This document shows, piece by piece, positions 16,023-23,424 of a stretch of 44,049 nt of DNA. The notes under the pieces were generated by a model. That model was not told the origin of the DNA. It saw only the letters and a list, made by a program, of their open reading frames with translations, and searched no databases. The DNA is from an uncultured Prevotella sp. (GTDB taxonomy: Bacteria > Bacteroidota > Bacteroidia > Bacteroidales > Bacteroidaceae). Numbering within the stretch: position 1 is the stretch's first letter; each line of letters opens with the position of its first letter. Where the stretch lies: NCBI GenBank assembly GCA_945875635.1, contig CAMCLD010000017.1:1-44049 (forward strand), in the 5' to 3' direction. A program made the translations under genes and the position numbers.

Positions 16023-17009
16023 ATGGTGATGAGAAGATTAGTCATTATGGCACTCGTCTTGACGGCGAGTGTCTCTTTTAGCACATTGTCAGCCAAGGAT
16101 AAAAAGAAAAACGTGAAGGCACAGGTTTGCGAGAAACCATATATAGTCAATCTTAAGACTTATAAGGATTCTCTCAGCTATGCAGCCGGTATGGCACTTA
16201 CAAATGGCATGCGCAATTATCTTGAGAAAGAATATGGCATCACAGACTCACTGATGCCTGAAGTGGCACGAGGTTTCAGAGAGAAGCTCAGACAACGTAA
16301 GGACAGCTCTTTCACAGCATATATGGCAGGTCTCCAACTTGCTGACATGGTTGGAAGACGTATGATACCAGGACTTGGTCGTGACTTCTCTGCAGAGGAT
16401 AGTCTTGATACAGAACTCATATATCAAGGATTCCTTGCTTCAGTTGACAACTACCACAGAGAGTTCACCGATTCCATGGCACAGGAATTCTTCAACAAAG
16501 GTCTTGCTGTCGTAAAGGACAAGAAAGTTGCTGCCCTCAAAAAGGATGGGGTTGATTTCCTTAATGCCAATAGACAGAAAGAGGGCGTGGTGGAATTAGC
16601 GGATGGACTACAGTATAAGGTTCTTAAGGAAGGTAATGGTCCTAAACCAACAGCAACGGATGACGTAGAGGTCATATATGAAGGACGTACTATTGATGGC
16701 AATGTGTTTGATGCCACTTCCAAGCATGGCAAGGAGACTGACACCTTTAATGTAAGTGGACTAATAAAAGGATGGACAGAAGTACTCCAGCTTATGCCGG
16801 TTGGTTCGAAATGGGAGGTGTATATTCCACAGGAACTGGCTTATGGCGAGCGTGGTGCAGGCAGGAACATCAAGCCTTATCAAGCCCTGATATTCACGAT
16901 GGAACTTGTCGGCATCAAGGAGAAGAAACAGAATGAGGAGAAAGCTACAGAGTCAGAAACTCCTCAGAAACGACCAGTTAGGAAATTCAACCCAAAGAAG
17001 GGAAAGTAA
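16023..17009 (+). CDS. Exported FKBP-type prolyl isomerase
   Basis: A 328-residue FKBP. A signal peptide (MRRLVIMALVLTASVSFSTLSA) leads to a basic linker, a dimerisation domain (KDSLSYAAGMALTNGM), a long helical region, and the FKBP domain (ADGLQYKVLKEGNGPKPTATDD...AYGERGAGRNIKPYQALIFTMEL). A basic tail (KRPVRKFNPKKGK) ends the protein. No lipobox is seen, so it is probably soluble in the periplasm. It starts 35 nt after the lipoprotein FKBP, so the two are co-transcribed. Start could be ATG 16023 or 16029. Confidence 0.92.
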   Translation: MVMRRLVIMALVLTASVSFSTLSAKDKKKNVKAQVCEKPYIVNLKTYKDSLSYAAGMALTNGMRNYLEKEYGITDSLMPEVARGFREKLRQRKDSSFTAYMAGLQLADMVGRRMIPGLGRDFSAEDSLDTELIYQGFLASVDNYHREFTDSMAQEFFNKGLAVVKDKKVAALKKDGVDFLNANRQKEGVVELADGLQYKVLKEGNGPKPTATDDVEVIYEGRTIDGNVFDATSKHGKETDTFNVSGLIKGWTEVLQLMPVGSKWEVYIPQELAYGERGAGRNIKPYQALIFTMELVGIKEKKQNEEKATESETPQKRPVRKFNPKKGK

Positions 17010-17110
17010 TAAGGTTATGAGGTTGTAAGGTTATGAGGTTTTTAGAAATTGAAAATTGAAGATTGAATTTTCAACTTTCAATTTTTAACCTTCAACCTTC
17101 AACGACCTCA
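17010..17110. repeat. GGTTATGAGG tandem and TTGAAAATTGAAGATTGAA repeat
   Basis: AAGGTTATGAGGTTGTAAGG is the reverse complement of the tandem repeat at 13256-13343. The following GAAAATTGAAGATTGAA / TTCAACTTTCAATTTTTAAC part forms an inverted repeat and matches sequences at 25800-25850 and 41605-41640. Confidence 0.65.
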
Positions 17111-17155
17111 AGGCTATAGATGTCATTTTGCATGAATAGTGATGACTGTAATATC

Positions 17156-17182
17156 AAAATGCGCCTAATTGGCGCATTTTTT
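17156..17182 (+). terminator. Perfect 10-bp hairpin terminator
   Basis: AAAATGCGCC and GGCGCATTTT are perfect complements around a TAATT loop, followed by TT. It closes the FKBP operon upstream of the Lrp promoter. The structure is symmetric and could also work on the other strand. Confidence 0.75.
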
Positions 17183-17192
17183 GTGATTTTAG

Positions 17193-17223
17193 TTTGTCAT
17201 GTTGTGTAAATTTAGTACTTTTG
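17193..17223 (+). promoter_or_regulatory. Promoter of Lrp/AsnC gene
   Basis: TTTG (17193-17196) and TACTTTTG (17216-17223) are separated by 19 nt, matching both boxes of the Bacteroidetes consensus. The predicted start is near 17230, giving a leader of about 46 nt. Confidence 0.75.
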
Positions 17224-17275
17224 CCTAACTATTTGAAAGAAATATAAAACGTAGAGAATTAATATTACATAGTAT

Positions 17276-17740
17276 ATGGATAAGATAGACAATTTAGACA
17301 GAAAGATTCTTGACATCTTGTCAAAAAATGCACGAGTACCATTCAAGGATGTGGCAGCTGTGTGTGGTGTATCAAGAGCTGCAATACATCAGCGAGTACA
17401 GCATCTTGTAGAAGGTGGAGTTATAACGGGAAGTGGCTTTGATGTCAATCCAAAGAGCCTCGGATATTCAACATGCACATATGTGGGGTTGAATCTTGAA
17501 CGTGGCAGCATGTATAAGGCTACAGTGGAAAGGGTGGCAGCTATACCTGAGATAGTGGAATGTCATTTTACCACAGGTCCTTACACCATGCTCCTGAAAT
17601 TATATGCAAAGGATAACGAGCAGCTCATGGATTTGCTGAATAATCAGCTGCAGAGTATTCCGGGAGTGGTAAGCACAGAGACTCTTATCTCGCTTGAGCA
17701 GAGTATTAAGAGAGAAATTCCAGTCAAGATAGAAGAGTAA
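17276..17740 (+). CDS. Lrp/AsnC family transcriptional regulator
   Basis: A 154-residue regulator. An N-terminal winged helix-turn-helix (DNLDRKILDILSKNARVPFKDVAAVCGVSRAAIHQRV, residues 4-40) is followed by a ligand-binding RAM domain (TVERVAAIPEIVECHFTTGPYTMLLKLYAKDNEQL). Such proteins sense amino acids and regulate their metabolism. Its stop overlaps the start of the GATase-dipeptidase fusion (TAATG), so the regulator may respond to amino acids or peptides released by that enzyme; this is inference. Confidence 0.93.
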   Translation: MDKIDNLDRKILDILSKNARVPFKDVAAVCGVSRAAIHQRVQHLVEGGVITGSGFDVNPKSLGYSTCTYVGLNLERGSMYKATVERVAAIPEIVECHFTTGPYTMLLKLYAKDNEQLMDLLNNQLQSIPGVVSTETLISLEQSIKREIPVKIEE

Positions 17741-19515
17741 TGGATTTTGATTTAGATAGTCATCTTGACAAGGTCTATTCCACATATCCTGAGGCAGATA
17801 ATAGACCGGTAATAGGCATCACGTCGAATTTTGTCAATGGTGATGCAGTCATTAGTGAGAAATATTATAAACAGGTGGTTAGAGCAGGTGGGGTTCCATT
17901 GCTCATACCACCTGTTTCTGATATAGATGTTATAGTCAATACTCTTGAGCGTATTGATGGTTTATTGCTTAGTGGAGGTGCAGATATAAATCCTTTGTGG
18001 TGTGGGGAAGAGCCATCTCCACGTCTTCATGCAATAAATGCGGAGCGCGACCTTCCAGAGCTTCAGTTGGTCAGGCTGGCATACAACAGGCAGGTTCCAA
18101 TGCTTGGAATATGTAGAGGTATTCAGGTCATGGCTGTGGCACTTGGCGGAGAGGTAGAACAGGATATTGACGAAGCAATGCAGCGAAATGGTTCCCAATA
18201 TGTCATTAGGCACTCGCAGGATGCCAGACGAAATGAGCCTACACATAGCGTATCCGTAAGCAGGGAGAGTGTTCTTTTTGAACTATACGGCAGTGAGAAA
18301 CTCTATGTCAACTCATTCCATCATCAGTCAGTGAGAAAGAGTGGACGTCTGTTGACAGTTACCGCTACATCTCCTGATGGTGTAATAGAGGCTGTGGAGA
18401 GTACAAGACTAAAACCTGTTATGGGAGTACAATGGCATCCGGAATGTCTCGAAGACGATGGAGTAAGGCTCTTTGAGTGGCTTGTTGATAATGCGAGGTC
18501 GTTTGCAAAGGCAAAGGCAATACACGAGAAGGTACTGACCGTTGACACTCATTGTGACACCCCAATGTTCTTCTCTCAGGGAGTGGACTTTGAGAAGCGA
18601 GACAGCCGCATACTTGTAGATATGCACAAGATGAGTGATGGAAGGCAGGATGCTGTCTTCATGGTGGCATACCTTCCACAGCCCAAGCAAGGGGAGACAT
18701 TCATGGAGAAGAATCTCTTTGGTATTGAATCGCCAAAAGATTATGCAAACTTAATCTTCGACAAGATTGACGCAATAGCATCCTCTAATTCAAAATGGTT
18801 GTCGTTGGCTTCTACTCCACAGCAGTTATACGCAAACAAGGCAGAAGGAAAAAAGTCAATAGTCCTAGGTATTGAGAACGGATTGGCTCTCGAACACGAT
18901 ATAACTAATGTGAAGTCATTTGCCGAGAGGGGAGTGGCATATATTACATTGTGTCATAATGGTGACAACGACATATGCGACAGTGCCCGTGGAGAGGGAA
19001 TGCATGGTGGTGTAAGTGAGTTTGGAGAACAGGTGATAAAGGAAATGAACCGACAAGGTGTTATGGTTGACCTAAGTCATGCGGCAGAGTCGAGCTTTTA
19101 TGATGCCATTGATATAAGTTCCGTGCCGATAGTATGCAGCCATTCCAATTGCAAGTCGCTGTGTGATGTCCCTCGTAACCTTACAGATGAACAGTTGCGC
19201 AGGTTAGCACAGACAGGGGGCGTGGCACATGTCACCCTATATGCGGGTTTCCTTAGAAGCAATGGAGAGGCATCAATACTTGATGCCATGAGACATCTCG
19301 AACATGCCATTGATGTTATGGGCATAGAGCATGTCGGTATTGGTACTGATTTCGATGGTGACGGTGGCGTGCTTGGCATGGCAGATGCGTCAGAGGCAAT
19401 TAACTTCACTCTACAACTGCTCAGACGACGCTATTCTCTTCGGGATATAAGGAATATATGGGGTGGTAACTGGCTAAGGGTTATGGCGGAGGTACAGAAT
19501 AACATAAGGAGGTAA
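17740..19515 (+). CDS. Fused class I GATase hydrolase and M19 dipeptidase
   Basis: A 591-residue two-domain protein. Residues 20-250 are a gamma-glutamyl hydrolase/PuuD-like class I glutamine amidotransferase domain (peptidase C26): LLSGGADINP, nucleophile Cys125 in LGICRGIQ, and the His-Glu of GVQWHPE. Residues 265-585 are a membrane-dipeptidase-type M19 domain with zinc ligands in VDTHCDTPM, GIENGLALEHD, DLSHAA, VCSHSN and GIGTDFDGDGG. No signal peptide is seen, so it is cytoplasmic. The fusion could cleave gamma-glutamyl bonds and then the released dipeptides, for example in glutathione-like or peptidoglycan-derived substrates. The start ATG overlaps the regulator's stop codon. Confidence 0.9.
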   Translation: MDFDLDSHLDKVYSTYPEADNRPVIGITSNFVNGDAVISEKYYKQVVRAGGVPLLIPPVSDIDVIVNTLERIDGLLLSGGADINPLWCGEEPSPRLHAINAERDLPELQLVRLAYNRQVPMLGICRGIQVMAVALGGEVEQDIDEAMQRNGSQYVIRHSQDARRNEPTHSVSVSRESVLFELYGSEKLYVNSFHHQSVRKSGRLLTVTATSPDGVIEAVESTRLKPVMGVQWHPECLEDDGVRLFEWLVDNARSFAKAKAIHEKVLTVDTHCDTPMFFSQGVDFEKRDSRILVDMHKMSDGRQDAVFMVAYLPQPKQGETFMEKNLFGIESPKDYANLIFDKIDAIASSNSKWLSLASTPQQLYANKAEGKKSIVLGIENGLALEHDITNVKSFAERGVAYITLCHNGDNDICDSARGEGMHGGVSEFGEQVIKEMNRQGVMVDLSHAAESSFYDAIDISSVPIVCSHSNCKSLCDVPRNLTDEQLRRLAQTGGVAHVTLYAGFLRSNGEASILDAMRHLEHAIDVMGIEHVGIGTDFDGDGGVLGMADASEAINFTLQLLRRRYSLRDIRNIWGGNWLRVMAEVQNNIRR

Positions 19516-19592
19516 CTCTTTATGTTTTTCTTCCTTTATCTTCTTTTTACTACTTCCAAAACTTGAATTCAATAAAAAAGCAAATAACACAC

Positions 19593-20600
19593 ATGATAGT
19601 ATTGAACATATTATATATAATAGCGGGCATAGCGATAGTACTTGTGGGTGCTGATAAACTGACAGAAGGAGCAGCAGCTGTCGCTACGAAATTCAAGGTG
19701 CCGCAGATAGTGATAGGTCTAACGATAGTGGCAATAGGTACGTCTATGCCGGAACTGTGTGTCAGTCTTGTCTCCGCTTTAAAGGGAACACCAGACCTTG
19801 CTGTGGGCAATGTCGTAGGTAGCAACGTGTTCAATTCTTTTCTTATCGTAGGAATAACAGCACTTGTGGCACCTATGACAATTCTTCATTCCACGGTAAG
19901 GAAAGACATACCCTTCGCACTCGTGGCTTCCGTACTCCTTCTGTTGCTATGCCTTGACGGTTCTCTTTCACGTATAGACTCTATTATTCTTCTGCTTCTT
20001 TTTGCTGTGTTTATGCGTATCACCCTCGCAGGGGCTAAGGCTAAGAAAGAGAATGAAAATGAAGGAGCAGCGAGAGGAGAGCAGAGCTTGCTCGAGCCAT
20101 CCAGAGTCGCGTCAGAGGAAGGCAATATGCCAAACGAAGCTGGGCGTGAAATGGCTATGTGGAAAGCTGCGTTGTTCATATTGGCTGGACTCGTAATGTT
20201 GGTCTTTGGCAGTAACTTGTTTGTTGATAATGCCACAGAAGTAGCCATAATAATTGGGGTGAGCGAGGCTGTGACAGGACTTACCATCGTGGCTATGGGT
20301 ACATCCATGCCGGAACTTGCCACAAGTGTCGTCGCAGCGAAGAAAGGCAACAGCGGTATTGCCATTGGCAATGTGCTTGGGTCCAATGTCTTCAACATCC
20401 TGCTTATTCTTGGTACGACAGGTGTGATTTGCCCTATGCAACTTAATGGCATCACAAATGTTGATTTCTCAGCAATGGTTATTTCTATGTTCATGTTATG
20501 GCTATTCTCCTTCACTAAGTATAAAATTGAGAGATGGGAGGGAGCCGTCCTGACTCTGGCATTCATAGGGTATGTGTCATGGCTAATATATAATGTATAG
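19593..20600 (+). CDS. CaCA-family calcium/sodium antiporter
   Basis: A 335-residue membrane protein of the YrbG type with two alpha-repeats that form the ion-binding site: GTSMPELCVSLVSALKG...GNVVGSNVFNS and GTSMPELATSVVAAKKG...GNVLGSNVFNI. Ten or so membrane helices surround a charged cytoplasmic loop (about residues 150-190). It exports Ca2+ in exchange for Na+ or H+. ATG 19593 is preferred over a TTG at 19563 because the helix begins immediately after it. Confidence 0.92.
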   Translation: MIVLNILYIIAGIAIVLVGADKLTEGAAAVATKFKVPQIVIGLTIVAIGTSMPELCVSLVSALKGTPDLAVGNVVGSNVFNSFLIVGITALVAPMTILHSTVRKDIPFALVASVLLLLLCLDGSLSRIDSIILLLLFAVFMRITLAGAKAKKENENEGAARGEQSLLEPSRVASEEGNMPNEAGREMAMWKAALFILAGLVMLVFGSNLFVDNATEVAIIIGVSEAVTGLTIVAMGTSMPELATSVVAAKKGNSGIAIGNVLGSNVFNILLILGTTGVICPMQLNGITNVDFSAMVISMFMLWLFSFTKYKIERWEGAVLTLAFIGYVSWLIYNV

Positions 20601-20672
20601 CATCATCCATTCAAGATTCTGAAGAAATGTCATTTGCTATTCTTTGGAGATGATACTTGCAATAATCTGTTG

Positions 20673-21137
20673 TCATGTGTGGCTGGCGAAGCGTTGCTCT
20701 GCCAGTTTCTCATATTTAGTGCCTGGCTTGCCATAGTTTGCGTATGGCCATATGCTGATGCCGCCACGAGGAGTGAATATGCCTGTAACCTCTATATACT
20801 TGGGCTGCATAAGTTCTATGAGGTCTTTCATGATAATGTTGACGCAGTCTTCGTGGAAATCGCCATGGTTCCGGAAACTGAAAAGGTATAGCTTAAGACT
20901 TTTGCTTTCCACCATCTTTACGTCGGGAATGTATGCTATGCGTATCTCTGCAAAGTCAGGTTGTCCTGTGATAGGACACAATGAGGTAAACTCCGGACAG
21001 TTGAAGCGCACCCAGTAGTCGTTGTCTTGATGCTTGTTTACGAAGGTTTCAAGAACCTCGGGTGCGTAATTGCTTTTGTATTCTGTTTTTGCTCCGAGAG
21101 CTTTCAGGTTCTCGTTATGTCTGTTGTCTGTATCCAT
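20673..21137 (-). CDS. queF: NADPH-dependent preQ0 reductase QueF
   Basis: A 154-residue short-type (type I) QueF, which reduces 7-cyano-7-deazaguanine to preQ1 in queuosine synthesis. Visible are the active-site Cys and Asp in [11 protein letters not shown], the substrate motif ESKSLKLY, and HEDCVN. It lies 26 nt downstream of the queuosine-precursor transporter on the same strand, forming a queuosine operon. Confidence 0.96.
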   Translation of the reverse strand: MDTDNRHNENLKALGAKTEYKSNYAPEVLETFVNKHQDNDYWVRFNCPEFTSLCPITGQPDFAEIRIAYIPDVKMVESKSLKLYLFSFRNHGDFHEDCVNIIMKDLIELMQPKYIEVTGIFTPRGGISIWPYANYGKPGTKYEKLAEQRFASHT

Positions 21138-21163
21138 ATTGAAAGTTGAAAATTGTCAATATT

Positions 21164-21853
21164 TCAATGCCATTTTATGCCTATGATGTTGTAATTGATG
21201 TTGTTGTCGTATGTATCTTCACCCTCATGCTCTTTCAGGTTTTTCACGATGCGTATTGTGAGCGGGAGCACAACAATCTCGTATGTGGTCTTAAGCAGTA
21301 CCTGCCACCCCATAAGCGGAAGCAAAGCCTCTGTTGGCAGTACTCCGAAGAATGCCAGTGGAAAGAAAATGATGGAGTCAGCACTTTCTCCTCCTATGGT
21401 GCTGAGTATTGCCCTAAGTGAGAAGTGTTTTCCCTTAGACGCTATCTTCATCTTGCTCATGATGTATGCGTTGATGAAAGAGCCGGCTATGAATGCTATG
21501 AAACTTGCTGCTGCTATTCTCGGGGCGAGTCCAAAGATAGCATGGAATCCCTCGTTGTTGTCCCAGTATGGGGCTGGAGGAATGACATCGCACAGGGCTC
21601 CGAGCATCACGAAGAAGAAGTTCATTGCAAATCCCGTCCATATCAGGAGCCTTGCCTTTCCATATCCCCACACTTCGCATACGCAGTCGTTGATGATGTA
21701 AGAGATGGGGAATACGATTAGTCCTCCTGTCAGACTGATGGGACCTACTTGGATTTGCTTTGTTTCCAATACGTTTGCTGCAATGAGACAAACGCAAAAG
21801 AGGATACTGAAAAGCATAAACAGTACACTCACTTTGTTTTGTTCTTTTTTCAT
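21164..21853 (-). CDS. Queuosine precursor transporter (YhhQ/VUT family)
   Basis: A 229-residue protein with about six membrane helices. ANVLETKQIQ, ISLTGGLIVFPISYIINDCVCEVWGYGKAR and the helix with FINAYIMSKMK are typical of the YhhQ/vitamin-uptake-transporter-like family, which imports preQ0 or preQ1. Pairing with queF supports this. I looked for a preQ1 riboswitch upstream and found none that I can support. Confidence 0.9.
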   Translation of the reverse strand: MKKEQNKVSVLFMLFSILFCVCLIAANVLETKQIQVGPISLTGGLIVFPISYIINDCVCEVWGYGKARLLIWTGFAMNFFFVMLGALCDVIPPAPYWDNNEGFHAIFGLAPRIAAASFIAFIAGSFINAYIMSKMKIASKGKHFSLRAILSTIGGESADSIIFFPLAFFGVLPTEALLPLMGWQVLLKTTYEIVVLPLTIRIVKNLKEHEGEDTYDNNINYNIIGIKWH

Positions 21854-21937
21854 TTTTCTTGTTTTTAAAGAGGTTAATCAAGCACTCTGTCTATAATTAA
21901 TGGTTTAAAAGTTTAATGGTTTAATCTTTATTTAACC

Positions 21938-22756
21938 TTATCTTATGCTGTCTTTGACTGCCATTTTTGCGGCTGCCTCTGCTGCCTTTTTGTTTGCACT
22001 CATGGCATCCTTCTGTCTGCGGAATCCTATGGTGCTGTCTTTTATCCTTAGTGCGAGGGAGTCGTCAAGCATATATAAGAATGTGGCGGTGTCCCTTACT
22101 ACCTTGCTGTCTGGAATCCTTCTTTGTCTTTCGTCAACAGTGTCAAGTCTTAATATTAGTTTTCCGTTAAAGACATGCCATCCTGTATATATTTTCACTT
22201 TTGGATATTCTACGATACTCTCATCTGACAGACTGTTTCCCTTGTATATTAAACCTACGGGAGATGCCTGGAAATGTCTTTTCAGTGTGAAGCCATATTG
22301 CCTTGGGACGAAGAGTATTTCCTTCATGGAGTCGGTTATTTCTGCCCTTATCTCTCTATTGGTCTTTGTCTTCATTTCCTTTAGTGTAGGTACGACCTCG
22401 TATGTCCAAGTACCTTTAAGCTGGTCGAGGTCTATGACCATCATGGCTTCATGTTTGTTGGCGGGGTTGAGAATGATTCCAATCCAGTCGCCTATCTCAG
22501 GCTTCCCGAAAATCTGTTTGTTATGTGTGGCTTTTTCAATGTTATAAGTCACGGGGTCTCCTCCCTCGTTAGGAAGGAATACTATTGTGGAGTCTGTGCA
22601 TCCGTCGCAGGTCAGACCATAAATCATCTTGTCCCCTTTCTCCTTTACACTCTTGTCTATTGCCTCGGCTTTCTCAAGCTCGTTGCTGCTGTTGCCGCAT
22701 GACACTGACACTGCCGCCATAAAGGTAATCGCTATGTATGATAAAATTAATCTCAT
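21938..22756 (-). CDS. Lipoprotein of unknown function
   Basis: A protein of about 272 residues. A lipoprotein signal peptide (MRLILSYIAITFMAAVSVSC, lipobox VSVSC) is followed by a domain containing YGLTCDGCTDSTIVFLPNEGG and a basic helical C-terminus. The ORF could begin at 22822, but a -7 box at 22793-22800 lies downstream of that codon, so ATG 22756 is the start. The CxGC pair and the beta-rich region suggest a small periplasmic-facing domain; I cannot name a family. Confidence 0.65.
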   Translation of the reverse strand: MRLILSYIAITFMAAVSVSCGNSSNELEKAEAIDKSVKEKGDKMIYGLTCDGCTDSTIVFLPNEGGDPVTYNIEKATHNKQIFGKPEIGDWIGIILNPANKHEAMMVIDLDQLKGTWTYEVVPTLKEMKTKTNREIRAEITDSMKEILFVPRQYGFTLKRHFQASPVGLIYKGNSLSDESIVEYPKVKIYTGWHVFNGKLILRLDTVDERQRRIPDSKVVRDTATFLYMLDDSLALRIKDSTIGFRRQKDAMSANKKAAEAAAKMAVKDSIR

Positions 22757-22792
22757 ATCACATAATAATGAAGAAGAAACCATAAGATGATG

Positions 22793-22800
22793 CAAAGTTA
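22793..22800 (-). promoter_or_regulatory. -7 box deciding the lipoprotein start
   Basis: The minus strand reads TAACTTTG, 36 nt upstream of ATG 22756. Its TAA is also the stop codon of the MGMT-like gene upstream. Confidence 0.55.
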
Positions 22801-23064
22801 CATATTTTTTCTGATATAACATTGCTGTTGGTCTGGGAATTTCTCAAGTTGCAGAAGCCTTTTCTTTCTTTCTCTCCCTCCTGAATATCCGGAAAGGCTA
22901 CCATCAGCGGCTATTACCCTGTGGCATGGTACAAAGATGCATAGTGGATTTCTTCTGCAAGCATTGGCAACGGTTCTTGCACCTCCAGGTCTCCCTGTCA
23001 TTCTGGCAATCTGTGAGTACGACATGGTGTCTCCGTATGGTATTGAGGCAATCAGATTCCACAC
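22798..23064 (-). CDS. Short MGMT-family protein, possibly frameshifted
   Basis: An 88-residue frame starting with GTG holds the C-terminal DNA-binding and active-site part of O6-alkylguanine-DNA alkyltransferases: IPYGDTMSYSQIARM, RTVANACRRNP, active-site Cys in VPCHRVIA, and GYSGG. In-frame sequence upstream still reads TPFDNIVWNLIAS as in the family but meets a stop after Tyr-Thr. An ATG in another frame (23104) would join it if one base were removed from the A/T-rich stretch near 23086, giving about 100 residues. It is either a short ATL-like protein with a GTG start or a recent frameshift. A complete MGMT gene exists at 37418-37942. Confidence 0.65.
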   Translation of the reverse strand: MWNLIASIPYGDTMSYSQIARMTGRPGGARTVANACRRNPLCIFVPCHRVIAADGSLSGYSGGRERKKRLLQLEKFPDQQQCYIRKNM

Positions 23065-23118
23065 GATGTTGTCGAATGGCGTATATTATAATTGTCAAAT
23101 GCAATTGATTGAAATGCC

Positions 23119-23185
23119 GATAAGGTTAATAATCTATCGGGCGAAAGGTTATTGACCTATCGGGTGAAAGGTTAATAACCTTATC
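23119..23185. repeat. Direct CTATCGGG-YGAAAGGTT repeat in an inverted frame
   Basis: CTATCGGGCGAAAGGTTATTGAC and CTATCGGGTGAAAGGTTAAT are adjacent direct repeats. Outer arms GATAAGGTTA (23119-23128) and TAACCTTATC (23176-23185) are perfect inverted repeats. It could be an operator or a degenerate mobile remnant. Confidence 0.5.
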
Positions 23186-23282
23186 AGCAACGCAAACCAT
23201 TTACTTGACCATGCCAAATGTATCTGATAGGTTTTCTTATGCAACTCCAGTCACATAATAATTGCTAAAAATCATACAGCTT

Positions 23283-23314
23283 TTTGCTTATCTATGTTTT
23301 TTTAAGTAATTTTG
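23283..23314 (+). promoter_or_regulatory. Promoter of carboxyltransferase gene
   Basis: TTTG (23283-23286), 20-nt spacer, TAATTTTG (23307-23314): a full match to the Bacteroidetes consensus, with a leader of about 104 nt before ATG 23425. Confidence 0.75.
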
Positions 23315-23424
23315 CATGCTGAATGTAAAGCATCGGAGAAATATAAGCCCCAATTCTCGTATCTGCCTACTTGTTTTCAGGCATTGGTCAGGTGCATTCA
23401 CTTAGTTTTGAAATATTAATTGAT

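Noticed and set aside
19886..20566. Long minus-strand open frame
   Set aside because: It is a shadow of the Ca/Na antiporter on the plus strand, whose two alpha-repeats are clear; its protein has no family character.
21854..21937. Possible preQ1 riboswitch before the queuosine operon
   Set aside because: The spacer lacks the C-rich/A-rich preQ1 aptamer pattern and is mostly AT-rich.
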